Shown: positions 8,900-17,106 of the stretch, one piece after another
Position numbering within the stretch: the stretch's first letter is position 1
How the letters are laid out: every line of letters starts with the position of its first letter
Assembly (NCBI GenBank): GCA_009838765.1
Contig: VXQX01000082.1
Location: 14,115-77,282, forward strand
Length of the DNA: 63,168 nt
Source: Gemmatimonadales bacterium
Lineage (GTDB): Bacteria > Gemmatimonadota > Gemmatimonadetes > Palauibacterales > Palauibacteraceae
Direction: 5' to 3'
Translations under genes and position numbers: made by a program
Notes under the pieces: model-generated
The model's database searches: none
Told to the model about the DNA's origin: nothing
Seen by the model: only the letters and a program-made list of their open reading frames with translations

Positions 8900-9961
8900 C
8901 GTCGGGATCGAAGTGCACGCTGTCGGCCCCCGCGGCGCCTGGAATGCGCAGCGTCGCCTCCCGCGCATCGACGCACACGCCCGCCCGCCGGCCATCGGCC
9001 CCGCCGCCCACCACCTCGAATTCGAGGTCCAGCGTGAACACCGGCCACTCCGCCGGCTGCGCCTGACGGATCGAGAGCACGAGGTCCTCGCCCTCCGGGC
9101 TCCATTCCGCCTCGAGTCTCGGGTGGCCGGGACTGTGGATCCACTGGTCGAAGAACCAGCCCAGTTCACGGCCCGAGGCGCGCTCGAACGCCGCCCGCAC
9201 GTCGCGGGTCAGGGCCACGCCGAGGGGGCGGCGCTCGAAGCGGGCCATCCCGACGACCATCGTGTAGGAGGGGATGGGTGCGCCGGGGCCCGTCTCCCAG
9301 ACCCATACCGTCCCGCCCTCCGCTCCCGGGCGCGTCTCCACGAGACGCCCGTTGGCGATGACCTCGTATCCCTCCGGGCCAGTACCTCGAAGCGGGCGGT
9401 GGCCTTGTCCAGAGGGTGGTCGTTGGAGGGGAACCACCACCGGGCGCGGTTCGGCCAGTTGTCCGCGAACACGGCCGGCTCGCCGTTGCGATCCTCGCCG
9501 AAGAAGAGGCCGTTCTCCGGCCGGCCTCCGTATTCGATGCGGATCTCGCGCTCCACCGCCGCGGCAGGCGGTTCGAACGGACCCACGGTGAGCGCCGAGC
9601 CGCCTCGGCCGAACTCGGCGGTGCGGCCATCCATCGTCACGGAGGTCACGTCCAACCCGATGAAGTCGAGGTCCACCCGGTCCGCGCCGGCGGCGAGGTC
9701 GCCCCGCAGCGTGGCGACGGCCGCGAACTCTCCCGAAGCTGGACGCGAGAGGTCGAGTTCGAGCCGGTAGTGCGTGACAGCGAAACCGGCGCGGTCCGCC
9801 GTTCGCCGGAGTTCGATTCCCGGGTCGGGGGCCACCGAGGCCGCTTCGAGCGTCGCCTGCTCCGCTGGAATCCGGGGTGGGCGCGGTCCCTCCGGGGCCG
9901 GCCGACAGCCGGTCGACAGACCTGGCAGGAGGCACGCCGGGAGCGCGGAGAAGCGAAACAT
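8862..9961 (-). pseudogene. M1-family aminopeptidase relic: frameshift and catalytic domain missing
   Basis: Translation from ATG 9961 gives an export signal (FRFSALPACLLPGLSTGC) and an M1 N-terminal beta-sandwich (FAVTHYRLELDLSRP, FADNWPNRARWWFPSNDHP). Near 9376-9378 the frame breaks and resumes as PEGYEVIANGRLVETRPG; one lost G in a short run explains it. The protein then jumps from SYTMVVGMARFERRPLG directly to AFERASGRELGWFFDQWIHS, the end of the M1 catalytic region. The HEXXH zinc site and roughly 250 residues are absent. A C-terminal beta domain follows. The frameshift could be a sequencing slip, but the deletion is separate, so no active peptidase is made. It is convergent with lysA. 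Confidence 0.75.
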
Positions 9962-10162
9962 CGACCCCGCAGCCCACCCTCCACCTTGCGAACCGACTTC
10001 CCGCGCCCCACCGTGGCGGCGCATGTTCCGTCGGTCGAGGATCCGGCGTCGGTCCGATTCCATGGCGAAACGAAGCCCGGTCATCATACCCCTCTCTGAA
10101 GAAACGCCCGCCGTTTCGGCGGTCCGCCCGTCGCGCCCGGCTCCTCATGGGACTGTACGCCG

Positions 10163-11383
10163 GTGAGTGACGAGGGGCACCCCTTCGCCGAACTCGGTCT
10201 CTCCTCCGATCTCGTCGAGGCTGTGGCGAGGGCGGGCTACGCGGAGCCCACCGGGATCCAGCGCCAGGCGATCCCCGCCATTCTCGCCGGCCGCGACGTT
10301 CTCGGCACCGCGCACACCGGCACCGGAAAGACGGCGGCCTTCACCCTACCCGCGGTGCAGCGGCTCGCGGCCACGGAACCGTCCACCGCCCCGCGGGGCC
10401 TGGTCATCACGCCGACGCGCGAACTCGCGCAGCAGGTGGGTGCCGCCGTCACGACCTACGGCGCGGCCTCCTCGATCGAGTCCGTCGTCGTCCACGGCGG
10501 CACCCCGCTGGGGCCCGAGAAGGAAGAACTCGCGTTCGGGTGCGACGTGCTCGTCGCCACCCCGGGGCGCCTGCTCGACCACATCAAGCGCGGGAACGCC
10601 GACCTTTCCCGCGTCGAGGTGCTCGTACTCGACGAAGCCGACCGCATGCTCGACATGGGGTTCATAGACGACGTACGGGAGATCGTGCGCCACACGTCGG
10701 ACGACCGGCAGACGCTCCTCTTCTCGGCGACGATGCCCGATGGCGTCCGCTGGCTCGCACATCAGTTGATGACCGACCCGGAAGAAGTGCAGGTGGGCCG
10801 GGAGACCGCGGCGGAGGGCATCCGCCAGGTCCTCCATCCGGTGGACTGGTCGCAGAAGCACGCGCTCCTTCACCATCTGCTCGGCGAGTGGCCGGACGGA
10901 CAGGTGCTCGTCTTCACGCGCACCCGGGTGACGGCGACCTACCTCGCCGACTATCTGCGGTCGCACGGCGTCGCCGTGGCGGGGCTGCACGGCGGGAAGC
11001 ACCAGGACCAGCGCGATAAGGCGCTGCGGCGCTTCCGCGAAGGTTCGATCCGGGTTCTCGTCGCCACGAACGTGGCCGCGAGAGGTCTGGATATCCGCGG
11101 CATCCGGCATGTGGTGAACTTTGACGTACCCGAAGACCCCAGAGACTACGTGCACCGTGTGGGCCGCACCGCCCGCGGCGATGACACCGGTGACGCGATT
11201 ACGCTCATGGCCGCGAGCGACTGGGTCGAGATCCGGGCCATCGAGCGTCTGCTGGGCGAGACGATCGAGCGCCACGTCGTCCCAGGCTTCGAACCCGACG
11301 TGGAGCCGCCGCCCCCGGAGGAGTCGGAGGTCGAGCGCCCCGAGCCGACGGCCCTCAGGCGCGGGATTCGACGCCGGCGCTAG
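10163..11383 (+). CDS. DEAD-box ATP-dependent RNA helicase (RhlE-like)
   Basis: A 406-residue DEAD-box helicase for RNA unwinding, in ribosome assembly or RNA turnover. Motifs in order are the Q motif with FAELGLSSDLVEAV and PTGIQRQAIP, I AHTGTGKT, Ia PTRELAQQ, TPGRLLDHI, II DEAD, III SAT, IV LVFTRTR, V ATNVAARGLDI and VI HRVGRTARG. The tail after residue 370 is short, acidic then Arg-rich (RRGIRRRR), as in RhlE-type proteins rather than CsdA. The start is a GTG at 10163; a good Shine-Dalgarno is not obvious. It diverges from the M1 relic across about 200 bp. Confidence 0.93.
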   Translation: MSDEGHPFAELGLSSDLVEAVARAGYAEPTGIQRQAIPAILAGRDVLGTAHTGTGKTAAFTLPAVQRLAATEPSTAPRGLVITPTRELAQQVGAAVTTYGAASSIESVVVHGGTPLGPEKEELAFGCDVLVATPGRLLDHIKRGNADLSRVEVLVLDEADRMLDMGFIDDVREIVRHTSDDRQTLLFSATMPDGVRWLAHQLMTDPEEVQVGRETAAEGIRQVLHPVDWSQKHALLHHLLGEWPDGQVLVFTRTRVTATYLADYLRSHGVAVAGLHGGKHQDQRDKALRRFREGSIRVLVATNVAARGLDIRGIRHVVNFDVPEDPRDYVHRVGRTARGDDTGDAITLMAASDWVEIRAIERLLGETIERHVVPGFEPDVEPPPPEESEVERPEPTALRRGIRRRR

Positions 11384-11491
11384 AAGGCCGGTTCCTGGCC
11401 GGGGCTGCCGGCTTCGGCCCGGCTTTCGCCAGATGCGGGGCGGGGTCCATATTCGACTGTCGCCTCGCTCGGTCCCTACCCGGAGGATTCC

Positions 11492-13399
11492 ATGATGTCT
11501 GTCGCTCTCGGCTCCCGCTCCCCCCGCCACATGCCGACACCCCGCGTCGCGCTCGCGGCCCTGCTGTTCCTGGCCCTGCCACCGGTCGTCGAGGCCCAGC
11601 GCACGGCCAAACCGGTCCTTCACGGACGGCACTGGATGGCGATCACCGGCAAGCCGCTCGGCGCCACCGCCGGGGCGCGCATGTTCCATCGGGGTGGGAA
11701 CGCGGTCGACGCGGCTGCCGCCATGCTGGCCGCGACCTCCACGATGTGGGACGTGCTCTCGTGGGGAGGGGAGACGCAGGCGCTCGTCTATCATCCGGGA
11801 GAACAGCGCGTCATCGGCGTCAACGCGCTCGGCGTGGCTCCGACCGGCGCGACCCCCGACCACTACCGCGCGGAAGGCCACGAGAACTTCCCGCCCGAGG
11901 TCGGCCCGCTGTCGGCCGTGACTCCCGGCACGCCCGGCGGACTCATGACGATGCTCGCCGAATGGGGCCGCCTGAGTCTCGCCGACGTCCTGCAGCCGTC
12001 GATCGAGATGGCTGACGGCTATCCGATCGAAGCGGACGCGGCGCGCCGCATCCGGAATACGGCGGACGAGATTCGGCAGTGGCCGTCGTCCGTGGATGTC
12101 TACTTCACGCACCCGGACGACGCGGAGAACCCGGGCCCGCGGGAGGGTGAGATCTTCCGGCAGCCCGACCTCAAGCGGACGCTCGAACGGCTCGTGGAAG
12201 CCGAGGCCGAGGCGCTGGCGCGAGGCGCCAGCCGCAAGGAGGCGATCTATGCGGCCTACGACGCCTTCTACCGGGGCGACATCGCCGCCGACTTCGTTGC
12301 GGGCGCGCAGGCGGCCGGCGCGCTCATCACTCTGGAGGACATGGCGAACTGGCAGGTCTACCTGGAGGAACCCGTCACCGCCAACTACAAGGGCATCGAC
12401 GTATACAAGCTCACGACCTGGGTTCAGGGCCCCGTCATGCTGCAGGCGCTCAACATGGCTGAGCAACTCGACCTCAAGGCTATGGGATACAACAGCGCGA
12501 ACTATCTCCACGCCCTCTACCAGGTGATGAACCTCTCCTTCGCCGACCGCGACTTCTACTACGGGGACCCTTACTTCCCCCCCGCGGAACCGATCGAGGG
12601 ACTCCTCTCGAAGGACTATGCGAGAGCCCGGCTCGAGACCATCGACTGGGACCGGAACGATCCGAATGCGGGGCCCGGCGATCCCTATCCCTTCCAGGGG
12701 GAGGAAAACCCCTTCGCCGACCTGCTCGAGCGCTGGGGGACGCGAGCCGCCGTCACGACGGAACAGGGAATCGAACTCTCGCTGGGCGATCACGCGGAAC
12801 TCGACGAGGACTTCTATCTCGGCACGACCTCCGTCCAGGCGGCGGACGCCGAGGGCTGGGTCGTCTCCATCACCCCCTCCGGCGGCTGGATCCCCGCCGT
12901 CGTCGCGGGGGAGACCGGGATCGGGCTCTCGCAGCGGGCCCAGAGCTTCGTGCTCGACGAGGCGGACAACCCGTACAACGTGATCGAGCCCGGAAAGCGC
13001 CCTCGCGCCACGCTCACGCCGGGCATGGCGCTGAAGGACGGCCGTCCCCTCCTCTCCTTCGCGGTCCAGGGCGGCGACGGACAGGACCAGAATCTGCTCC
13101 AGTTCTTCCTCAACGTGGTCGAGTGGGACATGAACGTGCAGCAGGCGGTCGAGGCGCCGAACATGAACAGCTTCCAGATGCGCGGTTCGTTCGGCCAACA
13201 TGAGACTCGCCCGGGACGGATGCTCCTGCAGGACGCGACCCCGCCCTGGATCCGCTTCGCCCTGGAGTCGATGGGGTATGACCTGACCTTCGCGGAGCGC
13301 ACTTCCGGGCCGATCAACGCGATCTTCTTCGACTGGGAGAACGACGCCTTCTGGGGCGGATCGAGCCACCACGGCGACGACTACGGCATCGCGTGGTGA
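11492..13399 (+). CDS. ggt: Gamma-glutamyltransferase, exported (Ntn hydrolase)
   Basis: A 635-residue gamma-glutamyltransferase-family protein with an N-terminal signal peptide (VALAALLFLALPPVVEAQ). The family hydrolyses or transfers the gamma-glutamyl group of glutathione after autocleavage. Family blocks are GGNAVDAAAAMLAA, AVTPGTPGGLMTMLAEWG, FYRGDIAADFVAGAQAAGALIT and NLSFADRDFYYGDP. The catalytic threonine is probably Thr445 in YLGTTSVQAAD, where classic GGTs have TTH. The downstream PSGGW and GKRPRATLTPGMAL blocks fit the small subunit. TTS in place of TTH suggests the acylase/GGT-like branch, so the substrate is inferred. ATGATG at 11492 follows CGGAGGA. Confidence 0.9.
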   Translation: MMSVALGSRSPRHMPTPRVALAALLFLALPPVVEAQRTAKPVLHGRHWMAITGKPLGATAGARMFHRGGNAVDAAAAMLAATSTMWDVLSWGGETQALVYHPGEQRVIGVNALGVAPTGATPDHYRAEGHENFPPEVGPLSAVTPGTPGGLMTMLAEWGRLSLADVLQPSIEMADGYPIEADAARRIRNTADEIRQWPSSVDVYFTHPDDAENPGPREGEIFRQPDLKRTLERLVEAEAEALARGASRKEAIYAAYDAFYRGDIAADFVAGAQAAGALITLEDMANWQVYLEEPVTANYKGIDVYKLTTWVQGPVMLQALNMAEQLDLKAMGYNSANYLHALYQVMNLSFADRDFYYGDPYFPPAEPIEGLLSKDYARARLETIDWDRNDPNAGPGDPYPFQGEENPFADLLERWGTRAAVTTEQGIELSLGDHAELDEDFYLGTTSVQAADAEGWVVSITPSGGWIPAVVAGETGIGLSQRAQSFVLDEADNPYNVIEPGKRPRATLTPGMALKDGRPLLSFAVQGGDGQDQNLLQFFLNVVEWDMNVQQAVEAPNMNSFQMRGSFGQHETRPGRMLLQDATPPWIRFALESMGYDLTFAERTSGPINAIFFDWENDAFWGGSSHHGDDYGIAW

Positions 13400-13417
13400 C
13401 CGCTCGCTAGCGTGGCA

Positions 13418-15199
13418 TTATTCGCCGCGCTCCTCGACATCGAACAGATCGTAGCGTCCCGGTGAACGGATTCGGCCGCCCCCGCGGCCGGATCCGCCGC
13501 GCGGGCCGTCCCCTTCTGCGGGCCGAAGGTCGTCGGGGTCCGCGGGGCGCCGCAGGTGCCAGTCCGTCGCGCGCTGGTACGCGGCGATGACGGCGAGCAG
13601 GTGATGCTCCGCGTAGGGTTCCGCGCCGAACATGCCCCCGATGGGTCTCGGGTATCCCGTCGACCCGGTCTCGAACCCGATCGGGAATCCGACAAGCGGC
13701 AGCCCCACCATGTCGAAGGGGAAGGGCGCGGTCTGCGTCACCAGGTCGCAGCGGCCGAACACCTCGTCGAGGATCTCCCTCAGTAGAACGAGCCGGGCCC
13801 GCGAACCCCGCACGTACTCCGCCGCGGGAAGGAGCAGTCCGTTGATCCACGGCGCGAGCGAGACGCCGAACCTCCTCACGTCATCGCGAAGGTGTTCGAG
13901 GAAGATCTCGGAGCGTTCCGGGAGCCGTACATTGTTGAAGTTGAAGCTCGTCAGCGTCTCCCAGTGGGTGGGGAAGTCGAGTTCGACAATCTCCGCTCCC
14001 ATCTCTTCAAGGGTCGCGAGCATGCGCCGCCGCGCCTCCGCCGTCGCCACCTCGCGGCGGTACGCCGCCTGCGTCCGCTCCCGCCGCGGGAACGAACTCC
14101 CGATGCGGTCGATATCGGGGTCCGGGTCGGGCGCGGGATCCTCCGGGGGCTCGGGCTCGTCCAGGAAGCCCGGCAGGACGCCGATCCGCACCGCCCCCCC
14201 GCGCTCCGGATGCCTGAGCGCGCCGGCGTCCGCGCTCACCGCCCCCAGGTAGTCCGGGACCGGCGGGAGGCCAAGAGACCGGGGATCCGCGGGGTCAGGC
14301 CCCGCCATGATCTGCAGCATCAGCGCGGCGTCGACCGCGTCTCTGGCCAGCGGGCCCGGGTGGTCTCGTGTATAGGTGAGAGGGAGGATCCCGTGCAGCG
14401 AGACCCGGCCCATCGTCGGCTTGATCCCCGTCAGGGCCTGTGCATTCGAGGGGTTCGTGATCGAGCCGCCCGTCTGGGTCCCCGTGCTCGACGCGGCCAT
14501 GCGCGCCGCGACCGCCGTCGCCGATCCGCTCGAGGACCCGCCCGGGCTCACATCTTCGTGGTGCGGGGCCCAGGCGTTCACCGTCGTGCGCTCCCCGGTG
14601 GGGGTCGACGCGGCCGTCGTCGCCAGCGGTCCCATCTGGGTCTTGCCGAGCAGGATGGCGCCCGCGTCGCGGAGCCGGGCCCACGACGTCGCGTCGAAGT
14701 CCGGCACGAAGTCCTCGAAGATGAACGAGTTGGCCGTCGTGCGGACCCCGGCCGTGAAGTAATTGTCCTTGATCGCGAGCGGTACGCCCGTCAGCGGCGC
14801 CCGCCCGCGCGTCCGGTCGGCAGCCCGGGCCGCCTCCAGCGCGGATCCGGAAACCACCGTGTTGAACGCCTGGTAGCGGGGCTCCCACCGGCCGATGCGC
14901 ACGAGATGCGCCTCGACGAGTTCGACCGCGCCGACCGCGCCGTCGCGCAGGAGCCGCGCCGCCTCCGCGAGCGTGAGTTCCGTCAGGTCCACGGGTTGCG
15001 GGCGTCCCCCCGGCGGAAGGTCCTGTGCGCCGAGGCGTGCGGCCGCTGCCAGGCGGCCCGCTCCGGCCGTCCCGGCGGGGCGCGTCCCGACCCCGGACCC
15101 CGCGTTGGAGACCGCGCCCAGGGTGGAGGGGGCCGCCAGGGCCGTCGCGGTGAGCGCCGTCATCCGCTCGAGGAAGCGGCGCCGGTTCAGCTCACCCAC
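13418..15199 (-). CDS. Tat-exported amidase (amidase signature family)
   Basis: A 593-residue amidase. The catalytic Ser-cisSer-Lys machinery is visible as the Lys in PLAIKDNYF, the Gly/Ser-rich DVSPGGSSSGSATAVAARM and TGTQTGGSITNPSN. The family hydrolyses amide bonds; GatA is one branch. The N-terminus RRRFLERMTALTATALAA is a twin-arginine signal, so the folded protein is predicted to be exported. Residues about 340-390 hold an Asp/Pro-rich insertion (EPPEDPAPDPDPDIDR). The 5' end overlaps by 8 bp the small upstream gene that resembles AtzG/GatC partners, suggesting a two-subunit enzyme. The substrate is unknown. Confidence 0.9.
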   Translation of the reverse strand: MGELNRRRFLERMTALTATALAAPSTLGAVSNAGSGVGTRPAGTAGAGRLAAAARLGAQDLPPGGRPQPVDLTELTLAEAARLLRDGAVGAVELVEAHLVRIGRWEPRYQAFNTVVSGSALEAARAADRTRGRAPLTGVPLAIKDNYFTAGVRTTANSFIFEDFVPDFDATSWARLRDAGAILLGKTQMGPLATTAASTPTGERTTVNAWAPHHEDVSPGGSSSGSATAVAARMAASSTGTQTGGSITNPSNAQALTGIKPTMGRVSLHGILPLTYTRDHPGPLARDAVDAALMLQIMAGPDPADPRSLGLPPVPDYLGAVSADAGALRHPERGGAVRIGVLPGFLDEPEPPEDPAPDPDPDIDRIGSSFPRRERTQAAYRREVATAEARRRMLATLEEMGAEIVELDFPTHWETLTSFNFNNVRLPERSEIFLEHLRDDVRRFGVSLAPWINGLLLPAAEYVRGSRARLVLLREILDEVFGRCDLVTQTAPFPFDMVGLPLVGFPIGFETGSTGYPRPIGGMFGAEPYAEHHLLAVIAAYQRATDWHLRRPADPDDLRPAEGDGPRGGSGRGGGRIRSPGRYDLFDVEERGE

Positions 15200-15476
15200 G
15201 GTTCCACGCGCTCACTTCGGCGGGATAGATGGCCGGCGCCGGCCCCATGGGGTCGAGTTCGAAGTCCGCGATCGCCCCGGGCGTCGACCTCAGGAAGCGC
15301 CGCGCGGACGCCATGATGCGGCGTTGATCCGCCGGCGCATCCTCATCGTCGTCGGGAAGTACCGAGAGATCGACGCCCGCGAGCGCGAGGCGCGTGCGGA
15401 TGTACGCGTCGAGTTGCTCGTCCGTCACCTCCTGTGACGACGCGATGGAACGTAGAGGAAACGATCGACCGGCCAT
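15192..15476 (-). CDS. Small GatC/AtzG-like protein coupled to the amidase
   Basis: A 94-residue protein with ATG at 15476 preceded by a good GGAGG on the minus strand. Its 3' end overlaps the amidase start by 8 bp. There is an N-terminal helix (VTDEQLDAYIRTRLALAGV), an acidic linker, a second helix (QRRIMASARRFLRSTPGAI), and a C-terminal extended segment rich in Pro and acidic residues (FELDPMGPAPAIYPAEV). This layout resembles AtzG/DUF4089 and GatC, small subunits that wrap round amidase partners. It has no signal peptide of its own, so it could ride through Tat with the amidase or stay cytoplasmic. The resemblance is by eye, not by database search. Confidence 0.7.
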   Translation of the reverse strand: MAGRSFPLRSIASSQEVTDEQLDAYIRTRLALAGVDLSVLPDDDEDAPADQRRIMASARRFLRSTPGAIADFELDPMGPAPAIYPAEVSAWNRG

Positions 15477-15566
15477 GGCGCCTCCGTTGGGGAGAGGTTC
15501 GAAAGCATCATGGTGTCGGCGATCGTCGCGCGCCACGGGGTGGCCCCATCCGCGCGCCGGAGGGGT

Positions 15567-15595
15567 TTGCCGCGAACCGGAAGCCGCACTAACGT
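15567..15595 (+). promoter_or_regulatory. Sigma70-like promoter for the 6S-like RNA
   Basis: TTGCCG at 15567-15572, a 17-bp spacer, then TAACGT at 15590-15595. The predicted start near 15601 coincides with the 5' side of the RNA helix described next. Confidence 0.45.
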
Positions 15596-15600
15596 TCACG

Positions 15601-15788
15601 GAGACGGATGCAAGGCCATATTTCTTGAGCCAACAATTGCCCATAGAGGCTCCGATCCGGAGGCGGACGTCATGCCCTGCGGGGACGGCGAAGACCGATG
15701 GGAGGGGCCGAACCGTGTTGCGGAGGGCTTCAAGAAATCCCCTTGCAGCCGATTCTACAGAGGGGGTGACCCACGGGTCGCCCCTTTT
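15601..15788 (+). ncRNA. Structured small RNA candidate, 6S-like
   Basis: No credible reading frame covers this interval, but long-range pairing is strong. TGCAAGG (15609-15615) pairs with CCTTGCA (15741-15747). TTTCTTGA (15621-15628) pairs with TCAAGAAA (15730-15737). GCC (15629-15631) pairs with GGC (15726-15728), and CAACA (15631-15635) can pair with TGTTG (15716-15720), and CCCAT (15640-15644) with ATGGG (15698-15702). The outer helix extends with CGG/CCG. A promoter-like element precedes it and an intrinsic terminator follows, giving about 188 nt. A single long, bulged rod with its own promoter fits 6S RNA, which mimics open promoter DNA. A leader of the downstream gene is the alternative. 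No sequence signature of SRP RNA or tmRNA was seen. Confidence 0.5.
15762..15788 (+). terminator. Intrinsic terminator after the 6S-like RNA
   Basis: GGGGTGACC (15763-15771) pairs with GGTCGCCCC (15776-15784, one T-G pair) around a CACG loop, followed directly by TTTT. It is the cleanest Rho-independent terminator in the window, and no protein gene ends before it on this strand. Confidence 0.7.
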
Positions 15789-15820
15789 GCATCCGGCGGG
15801 CGACGGCATGGGATGGCGGC

Positions 15821-16558
15821 GTGTTTCTCGAGCTGGCTGAAGTCCTGGACTGTCCCGACTGCGGGGCGTCGGCCGGGCTCGTCACCTTTGTCGACCGGGC
15901 CGCGTCGCGTCGCGTGGTCGAGGGTCGGCTGGGCTGCCCCTTGTGCGAGATCGAGGTGCCCATCCGTCGGGGGACGATGCGCTTCGATCTCTCCAATGCC
16001 GAGCGGCGGACCGCCCCGGGCGCCGGGACGGCGCGCCCCGCCGCCCCTCCGCGCGAGGCGACGACGGCTCCGGCCGGGCCCGCCGGGGAAGCCGCCCAGG
16101 AGGCCGCGCTGCGTCTTGCCGCTCTGCTGGGCGTGAGCGACCGGGCCGGCATGGCGGTGCTCCTGGGCCCTCGGCTGGCCGTGTACGCCCCTGCCATCGC
16201 CCGTCTCGGAGACCGTCTCGAGGTGCTCGCCTGGCTGCCGGAGGCTGGCGACCGTTCCGTCCCGGCCGCCGTGGCCATCGAGGATCTCGTCGTCGGCGTC
16301 GATCCCCTCGTGGGCGCCGCGCCGGACCGTTGGCCGATCCGCTCAGGCGCGCTGCATGGCATCGCGCTCCGCGCTCCCATGGCGCTCCAACTGTCCGAGA
16401 TCACGCGCTGCGCGCGGCCCGGCGCGCGCCTCGTCGTGGAAACTCCGACCCCCCCGGATCTCGATTCGCTCGCCGCGTCCGAGTTCTCTGAAGTCGCCTC
16501 CGACCGCACCGCCTGGGTCGGTGAACGTCACCAAACGATAGCCGGGAATTTGCCATAG
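15821..16558 (+). CDS. Trm112-like zinc-ribbon protein of unknown function
   Basis: A 245-residue protein. The N-terminal 50 residues carry a Trm112-like four-cysteine zinc site, LDCPDCGASA and GCPLCEIEVPI, followed by RRGTMRF. An Ala/Pro-rich linker follows (residues about 65-95). A C-terminal domain has alternating strands and helices (AVLLGPRLAVYAPAIARLGD, LHGIALRAPM, RCARPGARLVVETP) and recalls a degenerate Rossmann/methyltransferase fold with no evident SAM motif. A role as a methyltransferase-like regulator is only a guess. Start is GTG 15821, 32 bp after the terminator. The next promoter overlaps its last codons. Confidence 0.7.
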   Translation: MFLELAEVLDCPDCGASAGLVTFVDRAASRRVVEGRLGCPLCEIEVPIRRGTMRFDLSNAERRTAPGAGTARPAAPPREATTAPAGPAGEAAQEAALRLAALLGVSDRAGMAVLLGPRLAVYAPAIARLGDRLEVLAWLPEAGDRSVPAAVAIEDLVVGVDPLVGAAPDRWPIRSGALHGIALRAPMALQLSEITRCARPGARLVVETPTPPDLDSLAASEFSEVASDRTAWVGERHQTIAGNLP

Positions 16559-16577
16559 CTTGACAAGACGCTATAAT
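16550..16577 (+). promoter_or_regulatory. Sigma70-like promoter for the TPR gene
   Basis: TTGCCA at 16550-16555, a 16-bp spacer, then a perfect TATAAT at 16572-16577. It lies 83-110 bp before the TPR gene start. The TTGACA at 16560-16565 is only 6 bp from TATAAT, so it is not the partner hexamer. Confidence 0.65.
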
Positions 16578-16659
16578 TCTCCGCTGTCGCCAGTTGTGTC
16601 GGGACGTGTGGAAGGTGGTTGAGTGAGACGTACGGTTTGGCTCGCTCGGGGGAGGTGGC

Positions 16660-17097
16660 ATGGTGTGGCGGAAGATCTGGGACAGTGACGGAAGGCGCCG
16701 ACGGAAGCAGCCGGATTTCTACGAGGAAGGTGTGGAGCTGGTTCGGCAGGGACTCTACCATGAAGCGCTCATCTCTTTTCGTCTCTCGTTGAAGTACAAC
16801 CCTCGGCATCCGGCCACGCTGGAACAGATGGCCGTGGTGTACACGCACATCGGACTGACCGATGACGCGGTTCGCGCCTACGGGGCCGCCCTCGACGAGC
16901 GCCCGCGCAGCACGGCGGCGCACTACGGTCTGGCCTTCCTCCTGTTGAAGAAAGGCGCCGAGCGGGACGCCTCGCGGCACCTTCAGGAGTTCCTCGCCTA
17001 TGCGCGGGGAGACCGGGAAGAGCCGAGGCATCTCGAGCATGCCCGGCGCACCCTGCAGCGGCTTGGCGTGCCGGCCGCGGAACCGGTCGCCCACTAG
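16660..17097 (+). CDS. TPR-repeat protein
   Basis: A 145-residue soluble protein built of tetratricopeptide repeats. The first is FYEEGVELVRQGLYHEALISF, the second TLEQMAVVYTHIGLTDDAVRAY, the third AAHYGLAFLLLKKGAERDASRHL. These helical pairs usually mediate protein contacts; no catalytic residues are seen. The basic N-terminus (GRRRRKQ) may bind nucleic acid or lipid. A strong GGGGGAGG precedes ATG 16660 and a promoter lies upstream. The acyl-CoA synthetase gene starts 9 bp after the stop, so both are probably on one transcript. Confidence 0.8.
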   Translation: MVWRKIWDSDGRRRRKQPDFYEEGVELVRQGLYHEALISFRLSLKYNPRHPATLEQMAVVYTHIGLTDDAVRAYGAALDERPRSTAAHYGLAFLLLKKGAERDASRHLQEFLAYARGDREEPRHLEHARRTLQRLGVPAAEPVAH

Positions 17098-17106
17098 ACC
17101 TGCGGC

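Noticed and set aside
10346-13372. 1008-residue minus-strand open frame opposite the helicase and gamma-glutamyltransferase
   Set aside because: It is antisense to two well-supported genes, with composition typical of a GC-rich shadow frame and no recognisable domain.
16560-16577. TTGACA followed by TATAAT
   Set aside because: The two hexamers are only 6 bp apart; TTGCCA 16 bp upstream of the TATAAT is the better partner.
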